DNA of 64,000 nt, taken from NCBI RefSeq assembly GCF_001904725.1, contig NZ_MRCE01000009.1, forward strand, positions 78,838 to 142,837, written 5' to 3'. A program made the position numbers and the translations under genes. The notes beneath the pieces are model-generated. The model was not told the origin of the DNA. It was given only the letters and a program-made list of their open reading frames with translations, and did no database searches. Source of the stretch: Phormidium ambiguum IAM M-71. Lineage in GTDB: Bacteria > Cyanobacteriota > Cyanobacteriia > Cyanobacteriales > Aerosakkonemataceae. Below, piece by piece: positions 1 to 8,559 of the stretch (within the stretch, counting starts at the first letter, position 1; each line of letters opens with the position of its first letter).

Positions 1-2
1 AA

Positions 3-293
3 CTTAGTTTAGTCATTTTGCAAATTATAGATGAACTTCTCCAAATTAATTTACTAAATGAATTGCTGAATAGAGAGATTTCTATCCAACTGAAATTAGA
101 AAAGAATATAGCTAAATTAATTGTTTCTATCTCCGATGGTGAAATAGCAAATAAGAATTTCTATAATAAGTCGGCAAATTTAGATTACCTGAGCAAGACT
201 TTTCAAGTTTTAACATCTGGAAAATGCTATCGTCGCCAAAAAAATCTTACTGAAATTTGGAATTTTCAATGGAGCGATCAAGGGAAATTATGA
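3..293 (+). CDS. 3' end of a gene of unknown function (5' truncated by window edge)
   Basis: The frame is open from the first bases of the window and stops at 291-293, so only the C-terminal ~96 residues are visible. The TTG at 18 is probably an internal codon. The visible part is hydrophilic and rich in Leu, Ile, Asn and Lys, with an N-terminal helical stretch and a C-terminal cluster with Cys, Tyr and two Arg. I recognise no family. About 100 bp separate its stop from the response regulator at 395, and a promoter-like sequence lies between, so the two are probably not one transcript. Confidence 0.45.
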   Translation, partial: LSLVILQIIDELLQINLLNELLNREISIQLKLEKNIAKLIVSISDGEIANKNFYNKSANLDYLSKTFQVLTSGKCYRRQKNLTEIWNFQWSDQGKL

Positions 294-358
294 AATTAAA
301 GTTTTTGTAAAAGTTAATATTTTTTCATGAAATTTTCTCAAAATACCATAAAATAATC

Positions 359-389
359 TTGATATCTCCATACTAAATTAGCGTATAAT
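359..389 (+). promoter_or_regulatory. sigma-70-like promoter for the response regulator
   Basis: TTGATA at 359-364 and a perfect TATAAT at 384-389 are separated by 19 bp. The first in-frame ATG (395) lies only 5 nt after the -10 box. Transcription would therefore start at or next to it, giving a leaderless message from 395 or initiation at the second ATG, 407. The call is from sequence match only. Confidence 0.4.
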
Positions 390-394
390 TCATT

Positions 395-1072
395 ATGAAT
401 CAGCAAATGATAGAACAAGAAAACTGGAAAATTCTGGTAATTGACGACCATGAATTAGTTATAGGGGGTACGATCGATATATTACAAAAACATTATCCTA
501 ATGCAGAAATCGTTACAGCCCAGACTGCCCAAGATAGTTTAAAAGCAATGGCAAGCTTTTCTCCAGATGTCATAGTTATGGATCTCTCCATTCCCGAACA
601 AACTGGAGAAATTGCTCGCACAGATGTAGGACTTCAGCTATTAAAAAATTTAATGAAGAAATATCCAGAAATTAATTTTGTAGTGCAAAGTGCTCATGCT
701 AGAACATTAGTGCGGATTAAACAGGAAATTGATAGCCATAAAGGTGGATTTACCATAGCAGATAAAAGCCTTTCTAGACAAGAAATGTTGACTAGAGTTA
801 ACTGGGCGTTACAAGGATTAACTCATACTAAAGATATTAAGAGTATCCAAGCTGGGTTAGAATTTAAACCTGAGTGGTTAAAAGTTTTAGAATTAGCATA
901 TCAAGAAGGATTGCAAGATAAGGCAATTGCCGATCGCCTAAATGTATCCGAACGCATGGTAAGACATTATTGGACTAAACTTCAAGATGCGTTAAATGTT
1001 TATCCAGAAGAAGGCAAAAATATTCGGATTCAAACCGAAATGCGAGCTAGAGAAGAAGGTTTAATAGATTAG
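395..1072 (+). CDS. LuxR/NarL-type response regulator
   Basis: DNA-binding response regulator, probable output partner of the histidine kinase that begins 24 bp downstream. An N-terminal receiver domain (about residues 11-140) shows the acidic pair D17-D18, the phospho-acceptor D63 in VMDLS, a conserved Ser near residue 98 and the ADKS lysine. The C-terminus (about 155-200) carries a helix-turn-helix with the pattern KAIADRLNVSERMVRHYW, matching the GerE/LuxR group. At 225 residues it has the usual family length. The receiver holds a short insert after D63 (about 70-77) between beta-3 and alpha-3. The start could be ATG 395 or ATG 407, because the promoter-like -10 lies almost on 395. Target genes cannot be inferred. 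Confidence 0.88.
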   Translation: MNQQMIEQENWKILVIDDHELVIGGTIDILQKHYPNAEIVTAQTAQDSLKAMASFSPDVIVMDLSIPEQTGEIARTDVGLQLLKNLMKKYPEINFVVQSAHARTLVRIKQEIDSHKGGFTIADKSLSRQEMLTRVNWALQGLTHTKDIKSIQAGLEFKPEWLKVLELAYQEGLQDKAIADRLNVSERMVRHYWTKLQDALNVYPEEGKNIRIQTEMRAREEGLID

Positions 1073-1096
1073 ATTTTCTCAGGGATTGGAGATATT

Positions 1097-2980
1097 GTGC
1101 AGCAGAATATTTGGCAAATCATCCAAGAACAAATAAGAATTTGGCGTGCTGGCACAGTACCAGGAATATTAGCGATTGGAGTAATAATCATTGCACGGGG
1201 ATTTGGTTATTTTCAATCTTTAGAATTAGCAGTTTTTGACTTATTTCTCAGGCTGCGTCCTCCAGAAGCTATTGATGAAAGAATCACTATTATTGGGATT
1301 AATGAGCAAGATATTCAAACGGTTAAAAATTATCCGATTCCCGATAGAGATATTGCTGCATTAATTAATAAATTGCAAGCATATAAACCGACAGTAATTG
1401 GTCTTGATATTATTAGAGATTTACCAGTAGAGCCAGGTCATAGTTCTTTAGTTGCTACATTTAAAAATACTAAAAATTTAATTGGTATAGAAAAAGTATT
1501 ACCTGCTGAATTCGCACCTCCACCAACTTTACCTGCTAAACAAGTTGGTTTTGTCGATGCTATTTTAGATTATGATGGTAATTTAAGACGTAGTTTATTA
1601 GCAAGTCCGACTCCAAACGGTTATAAATTTTCCCTGTCTTTAAAACTAGCGGAAGCTTATTTATCCAGCAAAGGTATTGATCTAGAAAATGGCCTTAAAG
1701 ATCCAGAAGCGATGAGATTTCGCGCAACTGAATTACCACGTTTTCTATCTAATACTGGTGGATATGTAAAAGCCGATAATGGGGGAATTCAAATATTACT
1801 TAATTTTCGTAGTGGTTACAAAAGATTTAGAAGAATATCTTTAAATGAACTAAAAAAGGGAAATTTTAATCCTAATTGGTTGCGCGATCGCATTGTAATT
1901 ATCGGTCTAACCGCTGCTAGCGTTAAAGATAACATAAATACCGCAGCAATTCCAAGTAAAAATCCGGCACCGGGAGTAGTTTATGGAGTAGAAATTCAAG
2001 CTCATGCAGTTAGTCAAATTGTTAGTGCAGTGCTGGACAATCGACCACTTTTACAGTCTTGGTCAGAGTCAGGGGAATATTTATGGATTGTATTTTGGGG
2101 AATTCTCGGAATTAGTTTAGGGAAAATAACTCAAAAACCAGGAAAAAATATTTTAGTTGTTAGTGTAGCTGGGATTATTTTATTAGGAATTGCTTATTTC
2201 TGCATAATTTGGGGTTGGTGGATACCAGTATTACCCCCAATGATCTTGTTAGTTGTAAATGGTGTAGGATTGACTGCTTTTTATCAATACGATCGCGCTT
2301 TGCGGGCAAGAATTAGCGATCGACAAATGTTAATCGATCGCACATTTGATACTATCCACAATGGGCCATTGCAAAAATTAGCGATCGTCTTACGGGATTT
2401 ACAAGAGGAAAACTCACCTCAGCAACAACAGTTAATTAAAGACCTCAAATATGTTAATTCTGAACTGCGAGCAATTTATGAATTCATGCAAAAAGAAACC
2501 GTAATTCAAGCCGATACTCTTTACTTAGAAAAGCGATTAGAAATTAACTTACAAGCACCAATTCATGAGCTTTTCTATCAAGTATATGTACATACATTAG
2601 AACGAGATTTACCTGGCTTTCAAACCCTGAGAATTAAAGTTTATTCCTTTATACCTATTGATAACGAACAATTAAGTATTGAAGAAAAGCAAGGACTTTG
2701 CCGTTTTTTAGAAGAAGCATTATGTAATGTAGGTAAACACGCGATCGGAGTAACTCGCCTCAATGTTACTTGCACAGAAAAAGATAATTTCTATACTTTG
2801 AGTATTGTTGATAACGGACAAGGTATTAATTCATCATCTGAAGGTCGAGGAACGCAACAATTTAAGAATTTAGCTAGACAACTTAGAGGTAAATTTAACC
2901 GTCAAAAGTTAGCCACGAAAGGAACTATTTGTGAAATAATTTGGCCTGTAAAAAAGAAGTATTGGTGGAAGTTTTGGTAG
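1097..2980 (+). CDS. CHASE2-domain sensor histidine kinase (DegS/NarX class)
   Basis: Membrane sensor kinase likely to phosphorylate the adjacent response regulator. A transmembrane segment near residues 20-38 precedes an extracytoplasmic CHASE2 domain (about 45-320, with the typical ELAVFDLFLRLRP start). Hydrophobic helices follow at about 325-400. The cytoplasmic part has a dimerisation and phosphotransfer helix with IHNGPLQ, where H421 is the predicted phospho-His of the HisKA_3 class. It also has an HATPase domain with an N-box (EEALCN, N544) and a VDNGQGI G1 box. Translation starts at GTG 1097, preceded by a purine-rich AGGGATTGGAG. The 24-bp spacing implies one operon with 395-1072. The protein ends with a Lys/Trp-rich tail. 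The ligand is unknown. Confidence 0.87.
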   Translation: MQQNIWQIIQEQIRIWRAGTVPGILAIGVIIIARGFGYFQSLELAVFDLFLRLRPPEAIDERITIIGINEQDIQTVKNYPIPDRDIAALINKLQAYKPTVIGLDIIRDLPVEPGHSSLVATFKNTKNLIGIEKVLPAEFAPPPTLPAKQVGFVDAILDYDGNLRRSLLASPTPNGYKFSLSLKLAEAYLSSKGIDLENGLKDPEAMRFRATELPRFLSNTGGYVKADNGGIQILLNFRSGYKRFRRISLNELKKGNFNPNWLRDRIVIIGLTAASVKDNINTAAIPSKNPAPGVVYGVEIQAHAVSQIVSAVLDNRPLLQSWSESGEYLWIVFWGILGISLGKITQKPGKNILVVSVAGIILLGIAYFCIIWGWWIPVLPPMILLVVNGVGLTAFYQYDRALRARISDRQMLIDRTFDTIHNGPLQKLAIVLRDLQEENSPQQQQLIKDLKYVNSELRAIYEFMQKETVIQADTLYLEKRLEINLQAPIHELFYQVYVHTLERDLPGFQTLRIKVYSFIPIDNEQLSIEEKQGLCRFLEEALCNVGKHAIGVTRLNVTCTEKDNFYTLSIVDNGQGINSSSEGRGTQQFKNLARQLRGKFNRQKLATKGTICEIIWPVKKKYWWKFW

Positions 2981-2996
2981 ATTACCCATACACAAT

Positions 2997-3024
2997 GTAG
3001 AGACGTTGCACGCAACGTCTCTAC
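2997..3024. repeat. 28-bp palindromic dispersed repeat, copy A
   Basis: GTAGAGACGTTGCA is followed directly by CGCAACGTCTCTAC. The two 14-bp arms are complementary except at the central pair. A second copy is a perfect palindrome at 25411-25438, and a half-site AGACGTTGCA lies at 3221-3230. It sits just past the stop of the plus-strand kinase gene and can form a hairpin. Such palindromes are familiar intergenic repeats in cyanobacterial genomes. Confidence 0.8.
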
Positions 3025-3053
3025 TGTTTTATTGCTAATACTCATTCTCTCAG

Positions 3054-3139
3054 GACTTCCGCAACTTATGAGAATAAACACCACTTGTAGGGGCAATCCC
3101 TATGTGGTTGCCCCTATATCTAGAGTCTCTGCGGCCTAA
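3054..3139. repeat. 86-bp MITE-like element, copy A
   Basis: This segment matches 20476-20561 almost base for base over the same 86 bp. The left end reads GACTTCCGCA. The right end has drifted to TGCGGCCTAA, so the terminal inverted repeat that is perfect in the other copy is degraded here. An inner inverted repeat, TAGGGGCAA and TTGCCCCTA, is conserved. There is no coding capacity, so any mobility would need a transposase supplied in trans. Confidence 0.75.
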
Positions 3140-3155
3140 TAAACCCCACCCCAAA

Positions 3156-3179
3156 CCCCTCCCCGTCTACGGGGAGGGG
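3156..3179. terminator. GC-rich hairpin between convergent genes
   Basis: CCCCTCCCCG (3156-3165) and CGGGGAGGGG (3170-3179) form a perfect 10-bp stem with a TCTA loop. It lies between the plus-strand kinase gene and the minus-strand mmsA gene, whose stops face each other, so it could stop transcription from either side. No long U tract follows. The flanking CCCCACCCCAAACCCC is also a widespread cyanobacterial intergenic repeat, so it may simply be repeat DNA. Confidence 0.45.
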
Positions 3180-3250
3180 CTAATTATTAAGCGGGATTTT
3201 ACAGAGAATTGGTATGAGGCAGACGTTGCAACTAGGAAAAAAATTGCTTT

Positions 3251-4729
3251 TTAAAACTGCCTTGACCAATCTTTTGGCCAACGTTCTACAATTACTTTTG
3301 TTTGGGTAAAAAATTCTACTGCGTCTCTTCCTTGTCCGTGTAAATCACCGAAGAAACTAGCTTTCCAACCACTAAAAGGAAAGAATGCCATTGGTGCAGC
3401 TACGCCGATATTTATACCAATATTACCTGCTTCAGCTTCGTAACGGAATTTTCGAGCAGCAGCACCATTTGTGGTGAATAAACAAGCCATGTTTCCCCAT
3501 TCACCGCTGTTGACAAATGCGATCGCGTCCTCAATTGTATCTAAGTGAATTAAACTTAACACGGGGCCGAAAATTTCTGTACGAGCAATTTCGCCTTTGG
3601 GATTAATATTTTGCAGAATTGTTGGTTTAATAAAATTACCTTTTTCATAACCAGAAATTTGCGGGTTTCTGCCATCAATTAATAAATTTCCCCCTTCATC
3701 AACACCCAATTGAATTAAACTTTCAATTCTTTGTTTGCTTTCGGGAGTAATTACAGGCCCCATTTCGACGCTAGAATCTAAACCATATCCTACTTTACGG
3801 TTAGATGCGACATTAGCGATCGCATCTGTAAAAGTCTCTTTTGCTTCTCCCACCGTCACCGCCAAAGATGCTGCTAAACAACGTTGTCCCGCACAACCAA
3901 AAGCACTATCTGCCGCAATTTTCACCGTAGTTTCGATGTCCGCATCCGGTAAAACTATAATCGGGTTTTTTGCTCCACCTTGACACTGAACGCGCTTACC
4001 ATTCGCAGCAGCACGACTGTAAATATATTTTGCAACTGGGGTAGAACCAACAAAACTAATTGCCCGAATAGTGGGATGATCTAAAATAGCATCTACAGCT
4101 TCTTTAGCACCATTAACTAAATTAACTACTCCTTTTGGTAGTTGAGTTTGTTCTAACAATTGGAAAATCTTTTCCATTGTCAATGGTACTTTTTCCGAAG
4201 GTTTAACAATTACTGTATTTCCGCAAGCAATGGCGTAGGGTAAAAACCAAAAAGGAATCATACCGGGAAAGTTAAACGGGCAAATTATGGCGGTAACTCC
4301 TACAGGTTGACGAATCATAAATTCATCTATTCCCCGCGCTACATCCTCTAAGTTATATCCCTGCATTAATATAGGGATACCACAAGCGACTTCGACATTT
4401 TCGATCGCTCTTCGCAATTCACCTTTAGATTCTGTTAATGTTTTACCACACTCAATAGTTATGGTTTCTGCTAACTCTAAAAAACTGGCTTCTAAAAGGT
4501 TTTTTAATTTGAATAAATACTGCACTCGTTCTGTTGGCGGAGTCTGTCGCCACAGTTTTCCTGCTGTTTCTGCCGCTGCAACTGCGGCGTTTACCTCCGT
4601 TGCCGGGGACAAAGGCACATTACCTAAAACTTCAGTTGTAGCGGGGTTAACTACTTGTAAGTAGTTACTGGCGCTAGAGGTTTGCCATTCCCCATTAATA
4701 TAGTTTTTGAGAGACTGATTTACTGACAC
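3251..4729 (-). CDS. mmsA: CoA-acylating methylmalonate-semialdehyde dehydrogenase
   Basis: NAD-dependent aldehyde dehydrogenase of the MmsA/IolA type, which converts malonate or methylmalonate semialdehyde to acetyl-CoA or propionyl-CoA. At 492 residues it has family length. Visible features are the ICPFNFP and KPSE cofactor-site motifs (about 149-180), the FVGST turn (226-230) and the catalytic Cys in GCAGQRC (C284). The general-base Glu of ordinary ALDHs is replaced in QCQGGAKN (about 248-255), as expected for CoA-dependent members. The gene is monocistronic, and no valine- or inositol-catabolic genes lie nearby. It is divergent from the phytochrome gene, with about 170 bp between the two starts. 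Confidence 0.86.
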   Translation of the reverse strand: MSVNQSLKNYINGEWQTSSASNYLQVVNPATTEVLGNVPLSPATEVNAAVAAAETAGKLWRQTPPTERVQYLFKLKNLLEASFLELAETITIECGKTLTESKGELRRAIENVEVACGIPILMQGYNLEDVARGIDEFMIRQPVGVTAIICPFNFPGMIPFWFLPYAIACGNTVIVKPSEKVPLTMEKIFQLLEQTQLPKGVVNLVNGAKEAVDAILDHPTIRAISFVGSTPVAKYIYSRAAANGKRVQCQGGAKNPIIVLPDADIETTVKIAADSAFGCAGQRCLAASLAVTVGEAKETFTDAIANVASNRKVGYGLDSSVEMGPVITPESKQRIESLIQLGVDEGGNLLIDGRNPQISGYEKGNFIKPTILQNINPKGEIARTEIFGPVLSLIHLDTIEDAIAFVNSGEWGNMACLFTTNGAAARKFRYEAEAGNIGINIGVAAPMAFFPFSGWKASFFGDLHGQGRDAVEFFTQTKVIVERWPKDWSRQF

Positions 4730-4898
4730 GGTTAACCTTCAATGATACTGCCCAAATTATACTTAGTTATTTATCCTCTTTTGCCAGCTATTAAATAATG
4801 TTCAAGTTGGCAGCTTCAAATCATAAATCGTGTTAAAACGGAATTATCAGTTGACTTTTTTCCTAGCAGAATATTTTAGTTATTGGTCTTTTCCTAAA

Positions 4899-7800
4899 AT
4901 GGATTTTACAGAACTTGTGCCCCCAGAATTAGTTGATTTAACAAATTGCGATCGGGAAGCTATCCATATTCCTGGTTTGATCCAACCTCACGGTGTTTTG
5001 TTAACTCTTCAAGAACCAGATTTAATTATTCTTCAGGCTAGCTTAAATACCGCAGAAATTTTAGATATTCCCGCAGAATTATTAATTAACCACAAGTTAG
5101 ATAAATTCTTTAATCAAGAGCAAGTCGATCGACTACGAGAATGTCTAGTTAGCGAAAATATCGAAATATATAATCCCCTGAATATTATCTGGGAAACAGC
5201 TAATACTAAAAAAGAATTTGAATGTATTATTCATCGATACGATCGAGTTTTATTCCTAGAAATGGAGTTATCTTTAGGCTCGAAAGAAATACCTGCTCTC
5301 AGCTTCTACCATTTAGCGAAAGCTGCAATTATGAAAATTAATAGAGCCGATAATTTTCCAAAAATGACGAAATTATTAGCGCAAGAAATCAGAAAAATTA
5401 CTGGATACGATCGAGTAATGATTTATCAATTTGAGCCAGATGAAAGCGGTATAGTGATTGCAGAAAGCAAACGGGAAGAATTAGAACCATTTTTAGGTTT
5501 ACATTATCCCGCTTCTGATATTCCGAAACAAGCACGCAAGTTATACTACCAAAACTGGCTAAGATTAATCGTGGATATAAACTATCAACCAGTACCAATT
5601 ATTCCGAAAAATAACCCACTCACAAATGCTCCTTTAGATTTAAGTTTATCAACACTCAGAAGTGTTTCTCCCATTCACATAGAATACTTACAAAATATGG
5701 GAGTTGCCGCATCTTTCTGTACTTCATTAATTACAGATAAAAAGCTGTGGGGGTTAATAGTTTGTCATCATTATTCCCCTCGATATGTAACTTATGAAAT
5801 TCGGAAAGTATGTGAATTATTAGGACAATTAATGTCTTTGGAAGTTGTTAACAAGCAACAACAAGAATTTGAAAAATATACTGAAAAAATCAAAGTAATT
5901 CAAGAGCAATTAAAATATATTTTATCTATAAAGAACATTAATAATCAGATTTTTAACGACTCTGAAAACAATTTATTAGAATTAGTTAATGCTGAAGGTG
6001 CAATTATCTGTTTTGGGCAAAATTTAAGTTTGATTGGTAAAACTCCAGTAATGGAAGATACTCAAGATTTAACTAACTGGTTGCAAAATTACAACCATCA
6101 AGAAGTCTTTTATACCAACTGCCTTTCTCACATTTACCCCACAGCTAAAAAATTGAAAGAAACAGCTAGTGGTCTACTAGCTATTTCTATTTTTGTTGAT
6201 GACATTTCTTACCAAATAATTTGGTTAAGACCAGAAGTAATTCAAACAGTACACTGGGCGGGAGATCCGCATAAACCTGTCAGAGTTAAAGAAGATGGAA
6301 TGATACATCTTTCGCCGCGACGTTCTTTTGAATTATGGAAAGAAACAGTTAGAGAAAAGTCTTTACCTTGGAAACAAATAGAAATTGACGCTGCCGCAGA
6401 ATTACGAAATGCTTTAATGTTTGCCGTTTTAAAATTTTACCAATCAGAACTCCAACAAGCAGCTATTGAAGCCCAAGCAGCGAATCGGGCCAAAAGCCAA
6501 TTTTTAGCTAAAATGAGTCATGAATTACGAACTCCTTTAAATGCAATTTTAGGCTTTACGCAAGTTTTAGCTTTACATTCATTAAATGCAGAACAGCAAG
6601 AATATTTAGGAATTATTGGGCGCAGTGGGGAACATTTACTATCATTAATTAATGATGTTTTAGAAATGTCCAAAATTGAAGCTGGTTTAGTAAATTTCAA
6701 TGAAAATTCTTTTGATTTATATCATTTGCTAGATGGCTTAGAAGAAATGTTGCAATTAAAAGCCAAATCCAAAAATTTGCAGTTATTATTTAACCGAGAA
6801 CCAGACCTGCCTCAATATGTTAAAACCGATGAAAGTAAATTACGCCAAGTATTGATTAATTTATTAGCTAACGCGATTAAATTTACCAGCAAAGGTAGTG
6901 TAAGACTAGACGTAAAAGTTATTGAGTGTTCGCGTCAATTTGATGTCAAAAAATCAGAATTGAAATGTAAAATATTGTTTCAAGTAGAAGATACTGGATT
7001 GGGTATCGATCCAGAGGAAGTTAAGCATTTATTTGAACCATTTTTTCAAAGTGAAACTGGTAGAAAATCAATGGAAGGTACGGGTTTAGGTTTACCCATT
7101 AGTCGCCAATTTGTGCAATTAATGGGTGGAGATATTAGTATTAATAGCGAATTAGGGAAAGGTACTACAGTCAAATTTGATATTAGCGTTAGTATTGGAA
7201 TTACTGACGATCGCCAATCAGAATGCAATTTGGGGAAAGTAATTAGCTTAGCCCCCGAACAACCTAATTATCGATTATTAATTGTTGAGGATAATCAGGA
7301 AAATCGCCAACTTTTATCCAAAGTATTAACTTCAGTTGGGTTTGAAGTTTGCCTTGCTACTAACGGTAAAGAAGCGATCGATCTATTTGTCAGTTGGCGA
7401 CCTCATTTGATTTGGATGGATATACGAATGCCTGTAATGGATGGGTTAGAAGCGACTAGAAAAATTAAAGAAATTTGCCAAGAATCACAAATTTATCACC
7501 CAACAATTATCGCTTTGACTGCTAGCGCGTTTACGGAAGACCGCGATCGCATTTTGAGTGCTGGTTGTGATGATTTCGTCAGTAAACCTTTCCGCGTGTC
7601 AGAAATTTTTACTAAAATTAGCGATCGTTTAGGAGTACGTTATTTATACGAAGAACCAACTCCGACGAACGAAGCTCAAAAAAACTCAAATTCACTGACA
7701 ACTACGCAAACATTGACGGAGGCTGACTTATCTATCATGTCTACTGAGTGGCTAGCACAGTTAAATTATGCCGCTACTTGTGCCGATGACGAAAGAATTA

Positions 7801-7907
7801 TGGAATTAATCGCAGAAATTCCCCAAGCAAAGGCTGAATTAGCTAAAAAACTAACCGATTTGGTAAATAATTTTGCATTTGAAGAGATTACCAAATTAAC
7901 GTCGTAA
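4899..7907 (+). CDS. Biliverdin-type bacteriophytochrome hybrid histidine kinase
   Basis: Red/far-red light sensor with the order PAS-GAF-PHY-HisKA-HATPase-receiver. ATG 4899 is preferred over GTG 4830 because it gives the short N-terminus typical of the family. From it, C17 lies in LTNCDREAIHIPG, the position of the biliverdin-linking Cys of bacteriophytochromes. The GAF domain has PASDIPKQAR, and SPIHIEYLQNMGV carries Ile where Cph1-type phytochromes have their phycocyanobilin Cys. The PHY tongue shows SPRRSF. The kinase H-box is MSHELRTPLN (H541). N- and G-boxes follow, then a receiver with phospho-acceptor D841 in WMDIRMPVMDG. A C-terminal extension of about 100 residues has no clear domain. 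No partner regulator is adjacent; the fused receiver may hand on to an Hpt protein elsewhere. Confidence 0.93.
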   Translation: MDFTELVPPELVDLTNCDREAIHIPGLIQPHGVLLTLQEPDLIILQASLNTAEILDIPAELLINHKLDKFFNQEQVDRLRECLVSENIEIYNPLNIIWETANTKKEFECIIHRYDRVLFLEMELSLGSKEIPALSFYHLAKAAIMKINRADNFPKMTKLLAQEIRKITGYDRVMIYQFEPDESGIVIAESKREELEPFLGLHYPASDIPKQARKLYYQNWLRLIVDINYQPVPIIPKNNPLTNAPLDLSLSTLRSVSPIHIEYLQNMGVAASFCTSLITDKKLWGLIVCHHYSPRYVTYEIRKVCELLGQLMSLEVVNKQQQEFEKYTEKIKVIQEQLKYILSIKNINNQIFNDSENNLLELVNAEGAIICFGQNLSLIGKTPVMEDTQDLTNWLQNYNHQEVFYTNCLSHIYPTAKKLKETASGLLAISIFVDDISYQIIWLRPEVIQTVHWAGDPHKPVRVKEDGMIHLSPRRSFELWKETVREKSLPWKQIEIDAAAELRNALMFAVLKFYQSELQQAAIEAQAANRAKSQFLAKMSHELRTPLNAILGFTQVLALHSLNAEQQEYLGIIGRSGEHLLSLINDVLEMSKIEAGLVNFNENSFDLYHLLDGLEEMLQLKAKSKNLQLLFNREPDLPQYVKTDESKLRQVLINLLANAIKFTSKGSVRLDVKVIECSRQFDVKKSELKCKILFQVEDTGLGIDPEEVKHLFEPFFQSETGRKSMEGTGLGLPISRQFVQLMGGDISINSELGKGTTVKFDISVSIGITDDRQSECNLGKVISLAPEQPNYRLLIVEDNQENRQLLSKVLTSVGFEVCLATNGKEAIDLFVSWRPHLIWMDIRMPVMDGLEATRKIKEICQESQIYHPTIIALTASAFTEDRDRILSAGCDDFVSKPFRVSEIFTKISDRLGVRYLYEEPTPTNEAQKNSNSLTTTQTLTEADLSIMSTEWLAQLNYAATCADDERIMELIAEIPQAKAELAKKLTDLVNNFAFEEITKLTS

Positions 7908-7921
7908 GAAAAGAAGCTGCA

Positions 7922-7943
7922 CAGAAAAACTTATGCTTTTCTG
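7922..7943. terminator. possible weak terminator between convergent genes
   Basis: CAGAAAA (7922-7928) and TTTTCTG (7937-7943) form a 7-bp, AT-rich stem with an 8-nt loop. It sits between the facing stops of the phytochrome gene and the DUF760 gene. The stem is weak and could be chance. Confidence 0.3.
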
Positions 7944-7960
7944 CCTTCTGGCTTCAGCAA

Positions 7961-8299
7961 CTAGCGATCGATTTCACAGTTTTCTGTTGCAGCTTGTAAA
8001 TATCTTTCAAAACCCAATCTTTGTTCGGCATTCCGCAAAAAGTAACCACTCATCATCGCCGAAGCTAACAAACGTCCCAAGTTTTCCTTAGAAGTAGTAA
8101 TCATCACGCCAAAGTGTTCTGGTGGCAAAGTTCCTAACATACCTGTTAAGTTAGCTTCCATAACTTTGGCGGCTTCTGTGGAAGGCTTGGAAAGTTCGCT
8201 AATAATTTCTGGGTGCAGAGATTTTACATATTGCCAAAGTAGGTTGTTTCCTTCAGAGTTGTCAAAAAATTCTGGGTTTTTGTTTGACAGATCGTTCAT
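7961..8299 (-). CDS. DUF760 family protein
   Basis: Small soluble protein of 112 residues, matching the DUF760 family found in cyanobacteria and plastids. Recognisable pieces are NLLWQYVKSLHPEIISELSK near the N-terminus and the GTLPPEHFGVMITTSKENLGRLLA-like core cut by MMSGYFLRNAEQR (about 80-95). It is helical with no signal peptide or membrane segment. Its function is not established. It lies convergent to the phytochrome gene and downstream of the solute-binding protein gene, separated from it by a repeat block, so it is probably transcribed on its own. Confidence 0.75.
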   Translation of the reverse strand: MNDLSNKNPEFFDNSEGNNLLWQYVKSLHPEIISELSKPSTEAAKVMEANLTGMLGTLPPEHFGVMITTSKENLGRLLASAMMSGYFLRNAEQRLGFERYLQAATENCEIDR

Positions 8300-8438
8300 A
8301 ACTTTGTCCTGTGCTTTAACGTTTCGTAATTTAAATTTAACAAACTACAAAACTTCCCTTCCAGTGGGCACAACCGAACGATATGTACGGCTTCTGCTAC
8401 TGTCTGGGATCGCAAAAAAAGAACGATCGCAAATAGCA

Positions 8439-8555
8439 GATCCCCCTAAATCCCCCTTAATCCCCTTAATAAGGAGGACTTTAAATTATGATTTCTCCAT
8501 TAATCAGAGGTACTGTAAATTCGGTTCCCCCTTGATAAGGGGGATAGGGGGGATC
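8439..8555. repeat. CCCCCTTAA-type inverted repeat element
   Basis: The left arm (8439-8475) has GATCCCCCTAAATCCCCC and the right arm (about 8526-8555) has GGGGGATAGGGGGGATC. They are imperfectly complementary, giving a MITE-like element of about 117 bp with terminal G-runs. The right arm ends 4 bp from the stop codon of the solute-binding protein gene (8560-8562). A transcript of that gene would fold here and may end here. This is a common kind of cyanobacterial intergenic repeat. Confidence 0.65.
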
Positions 8556-8559
8556 GCTA

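Noticed and set aside
4830..4898. GTG 4830 as the phytochrome start
   Set aside because: The 23 extra residues are unlike the N-termini of bacteriophytochromes, while ATG 4899 places the chromophore Cys at a normal distance.
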